This document shows, piece after piece, positions 61,071 through 64,000 of a stretch of DNA of 64,000 bases. This stretch comes from Gammaproteobacteria bacterium Ga0077536 (lineage in GTDB: Bacteria; Pseudomonadota; Gammaproteobacteria; Ga0077536), in contig LNEL01000034.1 of assembly GCA_001464935.1 (NCBI GenBank), positions 1-64,000 of the forward strand, read 5' to 3'. How positions within the stretch are numbered: the stretch's first letter is position 1; every line of letters begins with the position of its first letter. The position numbers were made by a program, and so were the translations under genes. A model generated the notes under the pieces. It searched no databases and was not told the origin of the DNA. It was given only the letters and a program-made list of their open reading frames with translations.

Positions 61071-63620
61071 TCAGGCCGAAGGACGTCGGCGGGTGAAGGG
61101 ATCGAGCGCGGCCACGGCCCCGGTGCCGGCCGCCAGCGCGAGCAGCAGGAGGGCCGGCGGCGCCGGTGCGAACAGAAAAAGCTCGCGCAACCACGGCAGG
61201 GTCAGCGCCCCGGCATAGAGCAGGCTGGCGCCGCCCAGCACGACCCTGAGTGCCGTGTTCGGCGCCAGCAGGTTCGCCAGCCACGAACGCGTCCGCGACC
61301 GGTTCAGCACGATCAGCGACAGGTTGGCGGCGACGAGTGTCGTGAAACCGAGCGTGCGCGCGAGTTCGGGCGTGAAGCGGCTCATCGCCCATGCGTAGAT
61401 CGCGAGCACGGCCGCGCTCGCTGCCAGTCCCTGCACGAGGCTGCCGAGCAGGGTCGATTTGTCGACCAGTCGCTGCGCGGCCCGGCGCGGTGGCCGACGC
61501 ATGATGTCGGCCTCCTCGTCTTCACCCTCGAATACCAGCGAACAGGCCGGATCGATCACGAGTTCGAGGAACACCACGTGCACGGGGTAGAGCATCAGCG
61601 GCCAGCCGACGAGCAGCGGCAGCAGCGACAGCGCGGCGATCGGGAGATGCACCGCGATGATGTAGCTGGTCGCCTTGCGCAGGTTGTCGAAGATACGCCG
61701 CCCCATGCGCACCGCGTGCACGATCGAGGCGAAGTCGTCGTTCGCGAGCACCAGCGAGGCCGCTTCGCGCGCGACGTCGGTGCCGCGCGAGCCCATCGCG
61801 ATCCCGATGTGCGCCGCGCGCAAGGCCGGCGCATCGTTGACGCCGTCACCCGTCATCGCGACCACCTCACCGTTCGCCATGCCGGCCTGCACGATGCGGA
61901 GTTTCTGCGCCGGCATCACGCGCGCGAACACGCTCGTGCCCCGGATGCGCGAGCGCAGGGCCTCGTCATCGAGCGCAGCGATGTCATCGCCCGTCAGCAG
62001 CGCATGATCCGCGGCGAGTCCCGCCTGCCGCGCGATTGCAAGCGCCGTCCCGGGATAGTCGCCGGTGATCATCGCCACGCGGATGCCGGCCTCGCGACAT
62101 TCGCGCACCGCATCCGGCACGCCCGCGCGCAGGGGATCTTCGAGCCCCACCAGGCCGAGCAGCCGGTAAGTAAAATCGTGCTGCCGATCGGGCCATTGCG
62201 CAGCGCCGAAACTGCCACGGGCCACGGCGAGGACGCGCAACCCACCTTGCGCCAGTGCATTGACCTGGTCCTGGACGCGCGCGACGAGCGCAGGATCCGC
62301 ATGACAGAGATCGAGGATGGCCTCCGGCGCACCCTTGGCGGCGACGACATGTTCGGCCTGCCCGGTGGCCTGCCACACGTGCGTCATCGCCAGCATGGCC
62401 GGCGTCACCGCATAGGCGTGCGCCAACGTCCAGTTCGCGTGCAGATGGTCGGTGCCGCGCAGGTAGCGCGCGCCGAGCGCCTGGAACGCCTGCTCCATCG
62501 GATCGAACGGATTGACGGCGCTGGCGAGAATGCCGAACTCGAGCAGTGCGTGGAACGCCTCGGGCAGCTCGCCCGCCGGGCTGGCCGTGACGTCGAAGAC
62601 CGCGCCGTCGAGGCAGGCGAGCCGCGCTATCGTCATGCGGTTCTCGGTCAGCGTGCCGGTCTTGTCGACGCACAGCACGGTCGCCGCGCCCAGCGCTTCG
62701 ATCACGGCCACGCGCCGCGTCAGCACATCGTGGCGCGAGATGCGCCACGCGCCGATCGCGAGAAAGACCGTGAGCACCACCGGAAACTCTTCCGGCAGCA
62801 ACGCCATCGCGGCCGTCAGACCGGCGAGCAGACCGCCGAGCCAGTCGCCGCGTGCGAGGCCCGCAATCAGCACGATGACGCCGCACACCGCGAGGCCCAG
62901 CGTCGCCACGATGCGCACGAGCCGCGCGATCTCCCGTTGCAGCGGCGTGCGTTCCACTTTCACCGTGCGCAGGGCATCACCGATGCGGCCCAGTTCGGTG
63001 TCCGGCCCCGTGCGTTGGACCTCGACGACGGCCTGGCCCCTGATCAGCACGCTACCCGAGTACAGGAACGGACGATCGTCGCCACCCGGCGCGCCGAACA
63101 CGGTCACGCCATCCCAGATGGCCTTGCGCACCGGCACCGCCTCGCCGGTCAGCAGCGATTCGTCGGCCTCGACCGAACCGCCGTCGATCATCACCGCGTC
63201 CGCCGGCACGCGATCCCCTTCGGCGAGCAGCACCACGTCGCCGCGCACGACCTCGCGTCCCGGGATGCGCAGCTGCGCGCCGTCGCGCACGACCAGCGCG
63301 CGTGGACTCGTCATGTCGCGCAGCGCGGCGAGCACGCGCTCGGTGCGCCGTTCCTGCACGATGGTGATGCTCAACACCACGCCGACGGCGAACAGCAGCA
63401 GCAACGCTTCACGCAGATCGCCCAGCACCACGTATAGCAGGCCGGCGGCGACGAGCAGCACGAACATCGGCTCGGTGACCGTGTGCCACACCGTCGACCA
63501 CAGGCCGCGGTGCTGGTCCTGCGGCAGCTCGTTGTACCCGTCCACGGCGAGCCGCCGCGCGGCCTCGGCGCTGTCGAGCCCGCGGCGGTCCGGGCGTGTC
63601 GTGGTGGCGCGCTGCTGCAC
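61071..63620 (-). CDS. Cation-transporting P-type ATPase (P2-like)
   Basis: About 849 residues from GTG 63620 (a TTG at 63659 would add 13). N-terminal cation-ATPase domain (LDSAEAARRLAVDGYNELP), actuator TGEAVP, helix-4 motif PEEFPVV in place of PEGLP, phosphorylation site CVDKTGTLTENRM, nucleotide-site AAKGAPEAIL and hinge MTGDGVNDAPALRAAHIGIAMG. C-terminal helices include VVFLELVIDPACSLVFEGE. P2-type pumps move Ca2+ or other cations; PEEFP marks a bacterial subgroup of unproven specificity. Divergent from the M18 peptidase gene. Confidence 0.9.
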   Translation of the reverse strand: MQQRATTTRPDRRGLDSAEAARRLAVDGYNELPQDQHRGLWSTVWHTVTEPMFVLLVAAGLLYVVLGDLREALLLLFAVGVVLSITIVQERRTERVLAALRDMTSPRALVVRDGAQLRIPGREVVRGDVVLLAEGDRVPADAVMIDGGSVEADESLLTGEAVPVRKAIWDGVTVFGAPGGDDRPFLYSGSVLIRGQAVVEVQRTGPDTELGRIGDALRTVKVERTPLQREIARLVRIVATLGLAVCGVIVLIAGLARGDWLGGLLAGLTAAMALLPEEFPVVLTVFLAIGAWRISRHDVLTRRVAVIEALGAATVLCVDKTGTLTENRMTIARLACLDGAVFDVTASPAGELPEAFHALLEFGILASAVNPFDPMEQAFQALGARYLRGTDHLHANWTLAHAYAVTPAMLAMTHVWQATGQAEHVVAAKGAPEAILDLCHADPALVARVQDQVNALAQGGLRVLAVARGSFGAAQWPDRQHDFTYRLLGLVGLEDPLRAGVPDAVRECREAGIRVAMITGDYPGTALAIARQAGLAADHALLTGDDIAALDDEALRSRIRGTSVFARVMPAQKLRIVQAGMANGEVVAMTGDGVNDAPALRAAHIGIAMGSRGTDVAREAASLVLANDDFASIVHAVRMGRRIFDNLRKATSYIIAVHLPIAALSLLPLLVGWPLMLYPVHVVFLELVIDPACSLVFEGEDEEADIMRRPPRRAAQRLVDKSTLLGSLVQGLAASAAVLAIYAWAMSRFTPELARTLGFTTLVAANLSLIVLNRSRTRSWLANLLAPNTALRVVLGGASLLYAGALTLPWLRELFLFAPAPPALLLLALAAGTGAVAALDPFTRRRPSA

Positions 63621-63730
63621 GTGATTAAGCTCGCTGGTCCCTCTACACTTCGGCTTCAACTCTACGCGGTTTCAGCGCGCGGGGGCGGATACGGATCAAA
63701 CCCGCCACCCGCGGCTGCACGAGGCACTTC

Positions 63731-64000
63731 ATGGATCAAGCACAGTTCAACGCCGGCCTGCTTCGCTATATCGATGCGTCACCGACGCCTTTCCACGCGG
63801 TGGTCGAAGCGCGCCGCCTGCTCGACGCCGCCGGCTTCCAGGCGCTCGACGAACGCGACAGCTGGCAGCTGACGCCGGGCAGCCGGCACTATGTCACCCG
63901 CAATGGCTCGGCGCTGATCGCATTCGTGCCCGGCGACGATCCCCTGGCCGACAGCGGCGTGCGCATGGTCGGCGCGCACACCGACAGCCCATGCCTGAAG
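63731..64000 (+). CDS. M18-family aminopeptidase, 3'-cut by window edge
   Basis: First 90 codons, ATG at 63731 behind GAGG. MDQAQFNAGLLRYIDASPTP with FHAVVEARRLLDAAGF is the standard M18 start. The frame reaches VGAHTDSPCLK, whose His and Asp are metal ligands, at the edge. A cytoplasmic metallo-aminopeptidase releasing N-terminal acidic or other residues. Confidence 0.93.
   Translation, partial: MDQAQFNAGLLRYIDASPTPFHAVVEARRLLDAAGFQALDERDSWQLTPGSRHYVTRNGSALIAFVPGDDPLADSGVRMVGAHTDSPCLK

Noticed and set aside
60981-63437. Plus-strand 818-codon open frame antisense to the P-type ATPase
   Set aside because: Low-complexity Arg/His-rich translation opposite a gene with all P-type ATPase motifs.

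Overview
The window is high-GC, densely coded DNA with strongly third-position-biased codons. Several genes belong to sets typical of Gammaproteobacteria: the prpR-prpB-prpC-acnD-prpF form of the 2-methylcitrate cycle, the retropepsin / 7TM-transglutaminase / ATP-grasp trio, a chemoreceptor behind a sigma-28-type promoter, and a Pho-box-controlled OprO/OprP porin. I read it as a chromosomal segment of an environmental, metabolically broad gammaproteobacterium, possibly near Steroidobacterales/Nevskiales. That placement is an inference from gene content. I see no phage, insertion sequence, CRISPR array, rRNA or convincing tRNA.

Layout: 1-3.9 kb holds a frame-broken hydantoinase B gene (cut by the window edge) and two luciferase-like flavin oxidoreductases. 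4.2-6.2 kb is a secreted metzincin protease. 6.3-9.6 kb is an OmpR-type regulator, a GAF/PAS hybrid kinase and a 40-residue membrane miniprotein. 10.4-12.8 kb is a second kinase facing a NarL-type regulator. 13-19.4 kb carries a nitronate monooxygenase-like gene and a six-gene, overlapping mxaRSACKL operon. 19.7-24.7 kb has an amidohydrolase, a membrane protein and a third hybrid kinase. 24.7-31.6 kb is the propionate (methylcitrate) operon with its GntR regulator, whose promoter and two palindromic operators can be read directly. 31.9-34.3 kb has a Baeyer-Villiger monooxygenase and two more miniproteins. 34.3-42 kb has a QueE-like radical SAM enzyme, an AtoE-type transporter, a Usp-like protein, a Lon-like protease, a c-type cytochrome and cysteine synthase. 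42.2-45.3 kb is the retropepsin/7TM/ATP-grasp trio. 45.4-51.8 kb has a chemoreceptor, an OprB porin, FBPase and a DMT exporter. 52-58.6 kb has cupin, hydrolase, aldehyde dehydrogenase, phosphate porin, AlkB-like hydroxylase, a broken hydrolase and a thioesterase. 58.7-63.6 kb (minus strand) has a probable selenoprotein, a 51-residue basic protein, a SoxYZ-like quinoprotein partner and a P-type ATPase. The right edge cuts an M18 aminopeptidase.

The two strongest unusual signals are these. (1) Three 39-40 residue single-helix membrane proteins share a register of residues (W-A-x-x-I ... A-x-[RK]-x-A-x-P). Two of them have the same promoter layout: a pair of AACAAA units with an 11-bp period, exactly 27 bp before a shared core element. 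The same repeat, in the opposite orientation, lies between the OmpR-type regulator and its kinase, suggesting a small two-component regulon. (2) A TlpA/ResA-like gene is continuous except for one in-frame UGA in a W-x-x-x-UGA-G-C redox motif, followed at once by a long hairpin with a bulged U and a GU-containing apical loop, as expected for a bacterial selenocysteine insertion element.

Metabolically, the hydroxylase, Baeyer-Villiger oxygenase, hydrolase, aldehyde dehydrogenase and propionyl-CoA disposal genes fit growth on hydrophobic or branched carbon. The mxaRSACKL operon and the SoxYZ-like carrier imply that a PQQ alcohol dehydrogenase is encoded elsewhere in the genome.
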